A stretch of DNA of 64,000 nt, taken from positions 1,488,001-1,552,000 of the forward strand of contig NZ_LT629743.1 in the NCBI RefSeq assembly GCF_900105095.1. Reading direction: 5' to 3'. The position numbers were made by a program, and so were the translations under genes. The notes below the pieces were generated by a model. That model saw only the letters and a list, made by a program, of their open reading frames with translations, ran no database searches and was not told the DNA's origin. The DNA is from Erythrobacter sp. HL-111. GTDB lineage: Bacteria > Pseudomonadota > Alphaproteobacteria > Sphingomonadales > Sphingomonadaceae. Of this stretch, positions 1-9,846 are shown piece after piece; the first letter of the stretch is position 1; each line of letters starts with the position of its first letter.

Positions 1-759
1 GGCCTCATTTTCTCCGACGATTGCGATGCCGCGGGCGAGGAATGGTTCGCGGCCTTCGCGCATCGGCTGTGCGCGCTGCTCGATGCCTGCGGCTATGCCT
101 ATTGCAAGGGCGGGGTGATGGCGCAGGAGCCGGACCAGCGCCTGCGCCTGGCGGACTGGCGGCGGCGCTATCACGGCTGGATCGCCGAGCCCGACGAGGA
201 CCGCATCCTCAGGGCCACGATCTTCTTCGACATGCGCTGCGTCCACGGCGAGGCGGCGCTTGCCGCCGATCTCCGGGCCGATGTCGTGGCGGCCTGCCGG
301 GCGAGCCCGCTGTTCGTCAGCTATCTCGCCCGCGACGCGCAGCGCACCCGCGTCCCGCTCGGCATCTTCCGCAACCTCGTGCTCGACCGGGCGGCCGACG
401 GGGCGCGCGTGTTCGATGCCAAGGCCCGGGCGATCATGCCGATCGTCGATATCGCCCGCACGCTTGCGCTGGCCGAGGGCATCGAGGCGGTCGGTACGCT
501 CGCCCGGCTGGAGGCGCTGGCCGAGGCGGGCCGCATGAACCGCGAGGACGCGCGCAGTCTCGGCGACGCGATGCTGTTCGTGAACGACCTCAGGATCGCC
601 CGCCAGGCCGCCGCGACCCGCCGCGGCGAGGCGCCCTCGAACGCGATCGCCCCGCACGACCTTTCCCCGCTGGAACGCGAATACCTCAAGGACGCCTTCG
701 CGGTGATCCGGCGCGGGCTCGACGGGCTGCGACGCAACCACGCGGGCGGCATCGCGTGA
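1..759 (+). CDS. DUF294 nucleotidyltransferase-like protein, C-terminal part
   Basis: The frame is open from the first base of the window, so only the last 252 residues are present and the start lies outside. The visible part matches the C-terminal half of the DUF294 (putative nucleotidyltransferase, GlnD-like) family: a Cys-Pro/Gly-Gly-Val-Met-Ala type motif near residue 38, an IFFDMR motif near residue 76, a PLGIFR stretch, and a closing LSPLEREYLKDAF segment. Full-length members usually carry CBS and/or cyclic-nucleotide domains before this part; those would lie upstream and cannot be checked here. The substrate is unknown. The stop overlaps the start of the exonuclease gene by 4 bases, and this pair commonly sits beside actP-like symporters, so a link to acetate physiology is inferred. 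Confidence 0.85.
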   Translation, partial: GLIFSDDCDAAGEEWFAAFAHRLCALLDACGYAYCKGGVMAQEPDQRLRLADWRRRYHGWIAEPDEDRILRATIFFDMRCVHGEAALAADLRADVVAACRASPLFVSYLARDAQRTRVPLGIFRNLVLDRAADGARVFDAKARAIMPIVDIARTLALAEGIEAVGTLARLEALAEAGRMNREDARSLGDAMLFVNDLRIARQAAATRRGEAPSNAIAPHDLSPLEREYLKDAFAVIRRGLDGLRRNHAGGIA

Positions 760-1433
760 GCCTGTTCGGCCGCTGGCGGTTCGAGCGCGAGCGCGCCGCT
801 CTCGCCGAGGCCGCCGGGGGTTCCGCCGCGCTCGCCGCCTATGCCGCCGCCGACTGGCCCGCAGAGGACTGCCCGGCCCGCGCGGCGCCGTTCCTCGCGG
901 TGGATTTCGAGCTCGACGGGCTGCGCCGCGGGGCGCACCTGCTCCAGGCCGGCTGGACCCCCTTCACCGCCTCCGCGATCACCCTTGCCGACGCGGTTTC
1001 GCGCGACATTCGCAGCGATGCGACGCTCGACCGGACGGCGGTGACGATCCACGGCATCGGAGAGGAGCGCGCCAGCCGGGGCGACCCGCTCGGCGCAGTG
1101 ACCGAGGCGCTCGTGCGCGCGCTCGCCGGGCGGGTGATGGTCGCCCACGCCGCCGCGATCGAGCGCACCGCGCTCGGCGATGCCGCGCGCGCGCTGTTCG
1201 GGGTCCGCCTGCCGATCCGCGCGATCTGCACCCTGCGGCTGGAGCAGCACCTCCATCCCGGCCTGACGGACAGCGAGGCCTACCGGCTCGGGCCGGCAAG
1301 GGCGCGCTATGGCCTGCCCGAATACGCCGCGCATGATGCGCTGACCGACGCGATCGCGGCCGCCGAACTGTTCCAGGCGCAGCTCACGCGCCTGCCCGCC
1401 GACATCATCCTCGCCCGGCTCGAAGCGATCTGA
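756..1433 (+). CDS. DnaQ-like 3'-5' exonuclease (DEDDh family)
   Basis: This 225-residue protein starts at a GTG that overlaps the previous stop codon (GTGA). It has the layout of a DEDDh exonuclease. Motif I is FLAVDFELDG with D50 and E52, and motif III is HDALTDA with H193 and D198. Motif II reads HAAAIERTAL, with Glu where the classical epsilon subunit has Asp, a variant I take to be typical of this subfamily. The family removes nucleotides from DNA or RNA 3' ends using two metal ions. It is too short to be a polymerase and is probably an accessory exonuclease rather than the replicative proofreader. Translational coupling to the DUF294 gene suggests a shared role. A hydrolase inactive on DNA cannot be excluded. 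Confidence 0.85.
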   Translation: MSLFGRWRFERERAALAEAAGGSAALAAYAAADWPAEDCPARAAPFLAVDFELDGLRRGAHLLQAGWTPFTASAITLADAVSRDIRSDATLDRTAVTIHGIGEERASRGDPLGAVTEALVRALAGRVMVAHAAAIERTALGDAARALFGVRLPIRAICTLRLEQHLHPGLTDSEAYRLGPARARYGLPEYAAHDALTDAIAAAELFQAQLTRLPADIILARLEAI

Positions 1434-1454
1434 GCGCGCCCCGGCGGGCGGCTT

Positions 1455-1498
1455 AGACTAAAGTCGCTCTCCCTCGGCCTCGCGCCTTGGCCTAGCCT
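1455..1498 (+). promoter_or_regulatory. Putative promoter and activator site of the symporter operon
   Basis: AGACTAAAGTC (1455-1465) is an imperfect inverted repeat. A TAGCCT -10-like hexamer follows at 1493-1498. The expected -35 position (1471-1476, ccctcg) is poor, as is usual for an activator-dependent promoter. The repeat is centred about 45 bases before the likely transcription start. A similar element, AGACAAAGGTC, lies upstream of acs (9751-9761), so a CrbR operator is possible. A strong ribosome binding site (AGGGGAGGA) precedes the ATG at 1545. Confidence 0.35.
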
Positions 1499-1544
1499 TC
1501 GGGGCACACTGCGGCACGACCGACAGGCGAACAGGGGAGGAATC

Positions 1545-1871
<327 letters not shown>

Positions 1872-1883
1872 GGGGGCATCGCC

Positions 1884-3659
1884 ATGGAAACGCAGACACT
1901 CATCTATCTCTTCGTCGGGGCGAGCTTCGCGCTCTACATCGGCATCGCGCTCTGGAGCCGGGCGGGTTCGACCAAGGAATTCTACGTCGCGGGCGGCGGG
2001 GTGAACCCGGTGGTCAACGGCATGGCGACCGCCGCCGACTGGATGAGCGCGGCGAGCTTCCTTTCGATGGCGGGCCTCATCGCCTTCATGGGCTATGACG
2101 CCAGCGTCTACCTGATGGGCTGGACCGGCGGTTTCGTCATGCTGGCCCTGCTGCTGGCGCCCTACCTGCGGAAATTCGGCCAGTTCACCGTCCCCGATTT
2201 CATCGGCACGCGCTACTATTCGAAGACCGCGCGCGTGGTCGCGGTGATCTGCCTCATCTTCATCAGCTTCACCTACATCGCCGGGCAGATGCGCGGGGTC
2301 GGGATCGTGTTTTCCCAGTTCCTCCAGGTCGACATCACGATGGGCGTCATCATCGGGATGGGGATCGTCTTCGTCTATGCCGTGCTCGGCGGGATGAAGG
2401 GGATCACCTACACCCAGGTCGCGCAATATTGCGTGCTGATCGCGGCCTACATGGTGCCCGCCTTCTTCATCAGCTTCATGCTGACCGACAATCCCGTGCC
2501 GCAGCTGGGGCTGGGCTCGGAACTGAACGACGGGTCGGGGCAATATGTCCTGCAGAAACTCGACAACGTGCTCGTCGAACTGGGCTTCGGCGCCTATACC
2601 GAGGGGCGCAAGAGCACGATCGACATGTTCTGCATCACGCTCGCGCTGATGGTTGGTACAGCCGGCCTGCCGCACGTGATCGTGCGCTTCTTCACCGTGC
2701 CCAAGGCATCGGATGCGAGGAAGTCGGCGGGCTGGGCGCTGGTCTTCATCGCGCTGCTCTACACCACCGCGCCCGCGATCGGGGCGATGGGCATCTACAA
2801 CTTCATCGAGAAGACCGATGGCACGCCCTACGAACAGGCCGAAAGCTGGTTCACCAACTGGGAAGGCGCCGACCTCATCGCCTGGCAGGACAAGAACGGC
2901 GACGGGGTGATGCAGTACCGCGCGGGCGAACCTTTCGCGGGCAAGCCCGAATTCACCGGCGAGCGCGGACCTTCGGGCGAACGTGTGGTCGCCAACGCCC
3001 CCAACCCGGACACCGCGAACGAGGTCTATGTCGATCGCGACATCATGGTCCTCGCCAATCCGGAAATCGCCAACCTGCCCGGCTGGGTCATCGCCCTGAT
3101 GGCCGCAGGCGGCCTCGCGGCGGCGCTGTCGACGGCGGCCGGCCTGCTGCTGGTGATCTCCTCCTCGGTCAGCCACGACCTGCTGAAATCGACCTTCAAG
3201 CCCGACATCTCGGCCAAGAACGAACTGCTCGCGGCGCGCGGGGCGGCGAGCGCGGCGATCCTCGTCGCGGGCTATCTCGGCATCTATCCGCCCGGCTGGG
3301 TCGCGCAGGTCGTCGCCTTCGCCTTCGGCCTCGCCGCGGCGAGCCTGTTCCCGGCGATCTTCATGGGCATCTTCTTCAAGTCGATGAACCGGGAAGGCGC
3401 GATCGCGGGGATGGTCTCGGGGCTGGTCTTCACCTTCGGCTACATCGTCTGGTTCAAGTTCGTCGCGCCCGAGACGAACGTGGCGGCGAACTGGCTGTTC
3501 GGGATCTCGCCCGAAGGCATCGGGGTGATCGGGATGCTGGTCAATTTCGGCATCGCCATGGCGGTGGCGAGCGTCACCGCCAAGACCCCGGCCGAGGTCC
3601 GCACGCTGGTCGATTCGATCCGCGTGCCGCGCGGTGCGGGGGAAGCGCACGCGCACTGA
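1884..3659 (+). CDS. Sodium:solute symporter large subunit (ActP/VC_2705 type)
   Basis: A 591-residue inner-membrane protein of the SSS family (SLC5-like), with about 13 hydrophobic helices and the family stretch AADWMSAASFLSMAG near residues 50-65. It is the transport subunit, working with the DUF4212 protein encoded just upstream. The probable substrates are acetate and related short acids, because a CrbS-type kinase gene and acs follow. Between helices, at about residues 310-400, a hydrophilic insertion contains DKNGDG (from D336), a pattern like an EF-hand or dockerin calcium loop. The protein ends in a short Gly/His-rich tail. A rho-independent terminator lies 22 bases after the stop. 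Confidence 0.92.
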   Translation: METQTLIYLFVGASFALYIGIALWSRAGSTKEFYVAGGGVNPVVNGMATAADWMSAASFLSMAGLIAFMGYDASVYLMGWTGGFVMLALLLAPYLRKFGQFTVPDFIGTRYYSKTARVVAVICLIFISFTYIAGQMRGVGIVFSQFLQVDITMGVIIGMGIVFVYAVLGGMKGITYTQVAQYCVLIAAYMVPAFFISFMLTDNPVPQLGLGSELNDGSGQYVLQKLDNVLVELGFGAYTEGRKSTIDMFCITLALMVGTAGLPHVIVRFFTVPKASDARKSAGWALVFIALLYTTAPAIGAMGIYNFIEKTDGTPYEQAESWFTNWEGADLIAWQDKNGDGVMQYRAGEPFAGKPEFTGERGPSGERVVANAPNPDTANEVYVDRDIMVLANPEIANLPGWVIALMAAGGLAAALSTAAGLLLVISSSVSHDLLKSTFKPDISAKNELLAARGAASAAILVAGYLGIYPPGWVAQVVAFAFGLAAASLFPAIFMGIFFKSMNREGAIAGMVSGLVFTFGYIVWFKFVAPETNVAANWLFGISPEGIGVIGMLVNFGIAMAVASVTAKTPAEVRTLVDSIRVPRGAGEAHAH

Positions 3660-3681
3660 TCCTGTCCGAAAGGGCCGCCAG

Positions 3682-3717
3682 GGGCGCCGCCTTCCCGCGC
3701 GAAGGCGGCGCCCTTTT
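3682..3717 (+). terminator. Rho-independent terminator of the symporter operon
   Basis: A perfect 12-bp stem, GGGCGCCGCCTT (3682-3693) pairing with AAGGCGGCGCCC (3702-3713), has an 8-base loop and is followed directly by TTTT. It lies between the symporter gene and the kinase gene, so the kinase has its own promoter. Confidence 0.85.
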
Positions 3718-3730
3718 GCGTGACGCCCGC

Positions 3731-3758
3731 TTGCGCGCCCGCATTTTTCGCGTAGCCT
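3731..3758 (+). promoter_or_regulatory. Putative promoter of the CrbS-type kinase gene
   Basis: TTGCGC (3731-3736) and TAGCCT (3753-3758) are separated by 16 bases. The spacing and -10 type match putative promoters of acs, csaA and the 48-kb cytochrome operon in this window. AGAAAGGAG just before the ATG at 3781 is the ribosome binding site. Confidence 0.45.
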
Positions 3759-3780
3759 TTCCCGCGGGGAGAAAGGAGCC

Positions 3781-6700
3781 ATGCTGCTAGGCGCCGCGAT
3801 CGCGGCCGCGACGCTTTACCTCGCGGGCCTGTTCTGGCTCGCGGCCGTGCGCGATCGCCAGCCGCGAGAGGAAAACGCGCGCGGGGCGGGCTGGGTCTAC
3901 GGTCTCAGCCTCGCGGTCTATTGCACCAGCTGGACCTTCTACGGCGGGGTCGGGACCGCCGCGAGCGCGGGGCTCGAATACCTGCCGATCTACCTCGGGC
4001 CGATCCTCGTCTTCACCCTGGGCTTCGGCCTCGTGCGGCGGATCCTCGCGCAGTCGAAGGCGCAGCATTCGACCTCGATCGCCGATTTCCTCTCCGCCCG
4101 CTACGGCAAGAGCGCGGGAGTAGCGGCAGCGGTGACGGTGATCGCGACGATCGGCGCGCTGCCCTACATGGCGCTCCAGCTGCGCTCGCTCGGCGCCTCG
4201 CTGATGCTGCTCTCGCCGGGGCTCGACAGCCGGATCGGGGCGGAGGAACTGGTCGCGGCGATGGCGGCGGTGATGGGCCTCTTCGCGATCCTGTTCGGTT
4301 CGCGCCGGGCCGACACGGCGGGCGACAATGCCGGGCTTGTCCTCACCATCGCGGTCGAAGCGGGGGTGAAGCTCGTCGCTCTCGTCGCCGTGGCGGGGCT
4401 TGCCGCGGTCCTCCTGCTCGATGCGCCGGAGCCATCCGTGCCCGCAGCGCCGGTGTTCGCCGCCGCCGACCTCGACGCGCGCTTCGCCGTGCTCACCCTC
4501 ATCGCCGGCGCGGCGGCGCTGTGCCTGCCGCGCCAGTTCCACATGGCCTTCGTCGAAGCGCCTTCGGAGCGGGCGAGCCCGGCGATGCAATGGGTCTTTC
4601 CCGCCTATCTCGCGCTGACCGCGCTCGTCATCGTGCCGATCGTGCTGGCGGGCCTCGCGGTGCTCCCGCCGGGGACGGACCCCGACACCATCGTCCTTGC
4701 CCTGCCCATGGCGAACGGGAACGACACGCTCGCCCTGCTCGTCTTCCTCGGCGGGTTCTCGGCCGCGGCGGGCATGATCGTCGCCTCGAGCGTGGCGCTC
4801 TCGACCATGATCACCAATGACCTCGTCGCCCCGCTCGCCTTTCGCCGCGCCTTCGATGCGCCGGCCGAACGCGCCGGACTGGCCCGCCGGCTGCTGACGA
4901 CGCGGCGGGTGGTCGTCGCCCTGCTGCTTGCGGCGGCCTATCTGTTCTATCTCGCGCTGGGGGCGATGGCGAACCTGGCGAGCCTCGGCACGATCGCCTT
5001 CGCCGCGGTCGCGCAGTTCGCGCCGGGGCTGGTGTTCGGGATGGTGAGCCGGGCGGGGAACCGGGCGGGGATGTTCGCCGGGCTGGCGCTGGGCCTCGCC
5101 GGGTGGGGCGGCCTGTTGCTGCTCCCGCTCGCCACCGGCGCGCCGCCGGTCTTCGCGGTGCACGAGGACCCGCTCGTCTCGGGCGTGGTGCTCTCGCTCG
5201 CCGCCAATGCGCTCGCCTACTGGGCCGGTTCGGCCGCCTTCCGCCCGTGCCTCCTGGACCATGCCCAGGCGGCGGCTTTCGTCGGCACGCCGAGCCCCGG
5301 CCTGCGCCCCCGCCCGGCCACGCGGATGCGGATCGCGGACCTTCGCGCCCTGCTCGCCCAGTTCATCGGTCCGGAGCGCGCCGAACAGGCGCTCGGCCCC
5401 GAACGGCGCGCGGGCGATCCGGTCGACAGCGAGGCGATCGAGCTTGCCGAGCGCGCGATTTCGGGCGTCGTGGGCACGTCTTCGGCGCGGATGCTCGTCG
5501 CCTCGTGGTTGCAGGGCGAACCGATCTCGCTGCCCGAGGTCGTCGCCATGTTCGACGAGACCTCGCGGCGTCTCTCCTTCAGCGGCGACCTCCTCCAGAT
5601 AGCGATCGAGAACATCGAGACCGGCATCGTGCTGGTCGACGCCGAGATGCGCCTCGTCGCGTGGAACAGCCGCTACGAGGCGATCTTCGCCCTGCCAGAG
5701 GACCTCGTCGCGGTCGGCACGCCGATCGCCGATCTCATCCGTTTCAACCTGCGCCGCGGCGGCGACCTGCCCGAAGGCGAGATCGAGGCCCAGGTCGAAC
5801 GCCGGCTCGCCTACATGCGCGAAGGCCGCCATCACCGGATCGAGCGCGAGCAGCACGACGGGCGGGTGCTCAGGATCATCGGCTCCCCCACCCCGGGCGG
5901 CGGCTACACCACGAGCTACACCGACATCACCGCCGACCGCCGGGCCGAACAGGCATTGGAGGAGAAGGTCGCCGAACGTACCCGCCAGCTGATCTCGGCG
6001 AACGAGGCGCTCGCGGCCGCGACCCGGTCGAAGACCCGCTTTCTCGCGGCCGCCAGCCACGATCTCATCCAGCCGCTGAACGCCGCGCGCCTGTTCGCCT
6101 CGGCGCTGGGCGAGGAGGTTGCGGGGCGGGAGAACCTCGAACGCCTCGTCGCCGATCTCGACGGCGCGATCGCCTCGGCCGACCGGCTGATCCGCGCTCT
6201 GCTCGACATCTCGAAACTCGACAGCGGCGGGATCGAACCGCGGCTCGAACCCGTCGCGCTCGACGAGGTCTTCGCCGAGGTCGAACGCGAATTCGCGGTC
6301 CAGGCCGCCGCGAAGGGGCTGACGCTGGGCCGGGTGCGGACCAGCGCCTGGGCGATGACGGACCGCGCGCTCCTCGCCAGCATCCTGCGCAATCTCGTCA
6401 GCAACGCCGTGCGCTACACCACCACCGGGGGCGTGCTGCTGGGCGTGCGGCGCGCGGGCGAAGCGGTCAGGCTGTGCGTTCACGACACGGGGCGCGGCAT
6501 CGCCGAGGCCGACCTCGATGCGATCTTCGAGGAATTCAACCGCGGCGCCTCGAGAGACCGCGAAGGGCTCGGCCTCGGGCTCGCGATCGTGCGGCGGGCG
6601 ACGCGCCTGCTCGGGATCGAGGTCGAGACGCGGTCGGTGCCGGGCCGGGGCAGCCGCTTTGCGCTGCACATGCCGGTGCTCGAATGGCGCGCGCCGCAGG

Positions 6701-7140
6701 GAGCGGTGCCCGCGGGGCGGCCGCCCGGCAAGCTTGCCGAGGCCCGCGTGCTGGTGGTCGACAACGATCCCGCCGCCCTCAGCGCGACGGCCGCGCTGCT
6801 CGGCAAGTGGGGGCTCGAGGTCGTCTGCGCCTCATCGCGCGAGGCCGCGCTCGGCACCGGCGTGCCCGACGTCGTCATCATGGACTACCGGCTAGAGCAG
6901 CGCGACCGGGGCGATGCGGCCTATGGTGCGCTGTGCGAACGCTGGGGCGCGTGCCCGCCCGCGATCCTGCTGACCGCGGAAGCTTCGGCCGAAACCGCTG
7001 CGGCGGCGGCGCGGATGGGGGCGGAGCGGCTGCTCAAGCCGTCCTCCCCGGCGGCCCTGCGCGCGCTCATTTCGACCTGCCTCGCGCGGCGGCGGGCGGC
7101 GAGGGGCGTTCAGGCGGTGGCGGGATCGGTGGCCGGCTGA
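3781..7140 (+). CDS. crbS: CrbS-type hybrid histidine kinase with SSS transporter domain
   Basis: A 1119-residue inner-membrane sensor. Residues 1-490 form a sodium/solute-symporter-like region with many helices. A PAS domain follows at about 600-720, then a short coiled coil, a HisKA domain with phospho-acceptor H760 (in ASHDLIQPLN), and an HATPase domain (about 855-965, with DTGRGI and GLGLGLAIV boxes). A C-terminal receiver domain has D1035 as its likely phosphorylation site. This architecture is that of CrbS/MxtR kinases, which in vibrios and pseudomonads activate acs through a LuxR-type regulator. The convergent regulator and acs genes fit that role. The stop lies 31 bases inside the end of the convergent regulator gene. 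Acetate or transport flux as the signal is inference. Confidence 0.9.
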   Translation: MLLGAAIAAATLYLAGLFWLAAVRDRQPREENARGAGWVYGLSLAVYCTSWTFYGGVGTAASAGLEYLPIYLGPILVFTLGFGLVRRILAQSKAQHSTSIADFLSARYGKSAGVAAAVTVIATIGALPYMALQLRSLGASLMLLSPGLDSRIGAEELVAAMAAVMGLFAILFGSRRADTAGDNAGLVLTIAVEAGVKLVALVAVAGLAAVLLLDAPEPSVPAAPVFAAADLDARFAVLTLIAGAAALCLPRQFHMAFVEAPSERASPAMQWVFPAYLALTALVIVPIVLAGLAVLPPGTDPDTIVLALPMANGNDTLALLVFLGGFSAAAGMIVASSVALSTMITNDLVAPLAFRRAFDAPAERAGLARRLLTTRRVVVALLLAAAYLFYLALGAMANLASLGTIAFAAVAQFAPGLVFGMVSRAGNRAGMFAGLALGLAGWGGLLLLPLATGAPPVFAVHEDPLVSGVVLSLAANALAYWAGSAAFRPCLLDHAQAAAFVGTPSPGLRPRPATRMRIADLRALLAQFIGPERAEQALGPERRAGDPVDSEAIELAERAISGVVGTSSARMLVASWLQGEPISLPEVVAMFDETSRRLSFSGDLLQIAIENIETGIVLVDAEMRLVAWNSRYEAIFALPEDLVAVGTPIADLIRFNLRRGGDLPEGEIEAQVERRLAYMREGRHHRIEREQHDGRVLRIIGSPTPGGGYTTSYTDITADRRAEQALEEKVAERTRQLISANEALAAATRSKTRFLAAASHDLIQPLNAARLFASALGEEVAGRENLERLVADLDGAIASADRLIRALLDISKLDSGGIEPRLEPVALDEVFAEVEREFAVQAAAKGLTLGRVRTSAWAMTDRALLASILRNLVSNAVRYTTTGGVLLGVRRAGEAVRLCVHDTGRGIAEADLDAIFEEFNRGASRDREGLGLGLAIVRRATRLLGIEVETRSVPGRGSRFALHMPVLEWRAPQGAVPAGRPPGKLAEARVLVVDNDPAALSATAALLGKWGLEVVCASSREAALGTGVPDVVIMDYRLEQRDRGDAAYGALCERWGACPPAILLTAEASAETAAAAARMGAERLLKPSSPAALRALISTCLARRRAARGVQAVAGSVAG

Positions 7141-7751
7141 TCGACGTCGAGCTTTGCCGCGAGCAGCACGACCTGCGTCCGGTTGCCGACCCCCAGCTTG
7201 CGGAAGATCGCGGTGACGTGCGCCTTGACCGTCGCCTCGCTGATGCCGAGTTCGTAAGCGATCTGCTTGTTGAGGAGTCCCCGCCGAACGAAGCCGAGGA
7301 TGCGGCGCTGGGCGGGCGTGAGGCTCGCGATGCGGACGAGATCCTCGTCCTCCTGCCCCTCGCTTGCCGGAAACCACAGGTCCCCTTCCTTCACCGCGGC
7401 GAGCGCCTCGCGCAGGGATTCGAGGCTCGACGACTTGGGAATGAACGCCGCCGCGCCGAGCTGGCGCGCGGCGGCGACGACGCGCGGTTCCTCGCTGCCC
7501 GAGACGATCGCGATGGGGAGCGCGGGGAAATCCTGACGCAGGTCCATCAGCACCGACAGCCCGCTCGAATCCTCCATGTGAAGGTCGAGCAGCAGCGCCT
7601 CCGCCCCGTCCGCTCCCGCGTCCTCCAGCGCCTCGCGCGCCGTGGTGGCGGAATTCGTCTCGACCACCTCGGCGCTTTCCCACACCTGCGTCACCGCGTG
7701 GCGCAGCGCGGCGCGGAACAGCGGGTGATCGTCGGCGAGGATGATGCGCAT
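7110..7751 (-). CDS. crbR: CrbR-type LuxR/NarL response regulator
   Basis: A 213-residue two-domain regulator. The receiver domain (1-120) has the acidic pair D7/D8, phospho-acceptor D56 in LLLDLHMEDSSG, and a PKSS lysine. A LuxR-type helix-turn-helix occupies about 143-205 and contains LTPAQRRIL, NKQIAYELGISEATVKAHV and the KLGV motif. It is probably phosphorylated by the SSS-type hybrid kinase encoded convergently and activates acs and the symporter operon. It starts 11 bases after the acs stop, so the two genes are likely co-transcribed and the regulator may be autoregulated. Its last 31 bases overlap the end of the kinase gene on the other strand. Confidence 0.9.
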   Translation of the reverse strand: MRIILADDHPLFRAALRHAVTQVWESAEVVETNSATTAREALEDAGADGAEALLLDLHMEDSSGLSVLMDLRQDFPALPIAIVSGSEEPRVVAAARQLGAAAFIPKSSSLESLREALAAVKEGDLWFPASEGQEDEDLVRIASLTPAQRRILGFVRRGLLNKQIAYELGISEATVKAHVTAIFRKLGVGNRTQVVLLAAKLDVDQPATDPATA

Positions 7752-7762
7752 CGCGGATGGCC

Positions 7763-9694
<1,932 letters not shown>

Positions 9695-9728
9695 GGCGCT
9701 TCTCCCTTCTCTCTCGCGCGTTTTACCG

Positions 9729-9761
9729 AAGCTACACCGGGTGCGCCCTCAGACAAAGGTC
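9729..9761 (-). promoter_or_regulatory. Putative acs promoter with overlapping inverted repeat
   Basis: On the - strand TTGTCT (9756-9751) and TAGCTT (9734-9729) are 16 bases apart. The -35 hexamer overlaps AGACAAAGGTC (9751-9761, + strand), which resembles AGACTAAAGTC upstream of the symporter operon. It could be a CrbR site, though its overlap with the -35 differs from the symporter geometry. Confidence 0.4.
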
Positions 9762-9804
9762 TTACGACGATCGGCTAATTGGCGGCAGGCCTCCCCGCGC
9801 GGCA

Positions 9805-9825
9805 TTCCTCCCGGTCAAAACGGGA
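9805..9825 (+). promoter_or_regulatory. FNR-box-like element upstream of the porin gene
   Basis: TTCCTCCCGGTCAA (9805-9818) keeps the GTCAA half of an FNR/FixK box but has a degenerate first half. The overlapping TCCCGGTCAAAACGGGA (9809-9825) matches 16 of 17 bases of TCCCGGTCAAATCGGGA at 12111-12127, upstream of the FNR-type regulator gene. It lies only 21 bases before the porin ATG. Function is unproven. Confidence 0.25.
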
Positions 9826-9846
9826 TCACCAGGGGGAGAATGCAGA

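Noticed and set aside
3787..6669. Antisense frame of 960 codons over the hybrid kinase
   Set aside because: Low-complexity charged sequence without recognisable domains; the kinase domains on the + strand explain the region.
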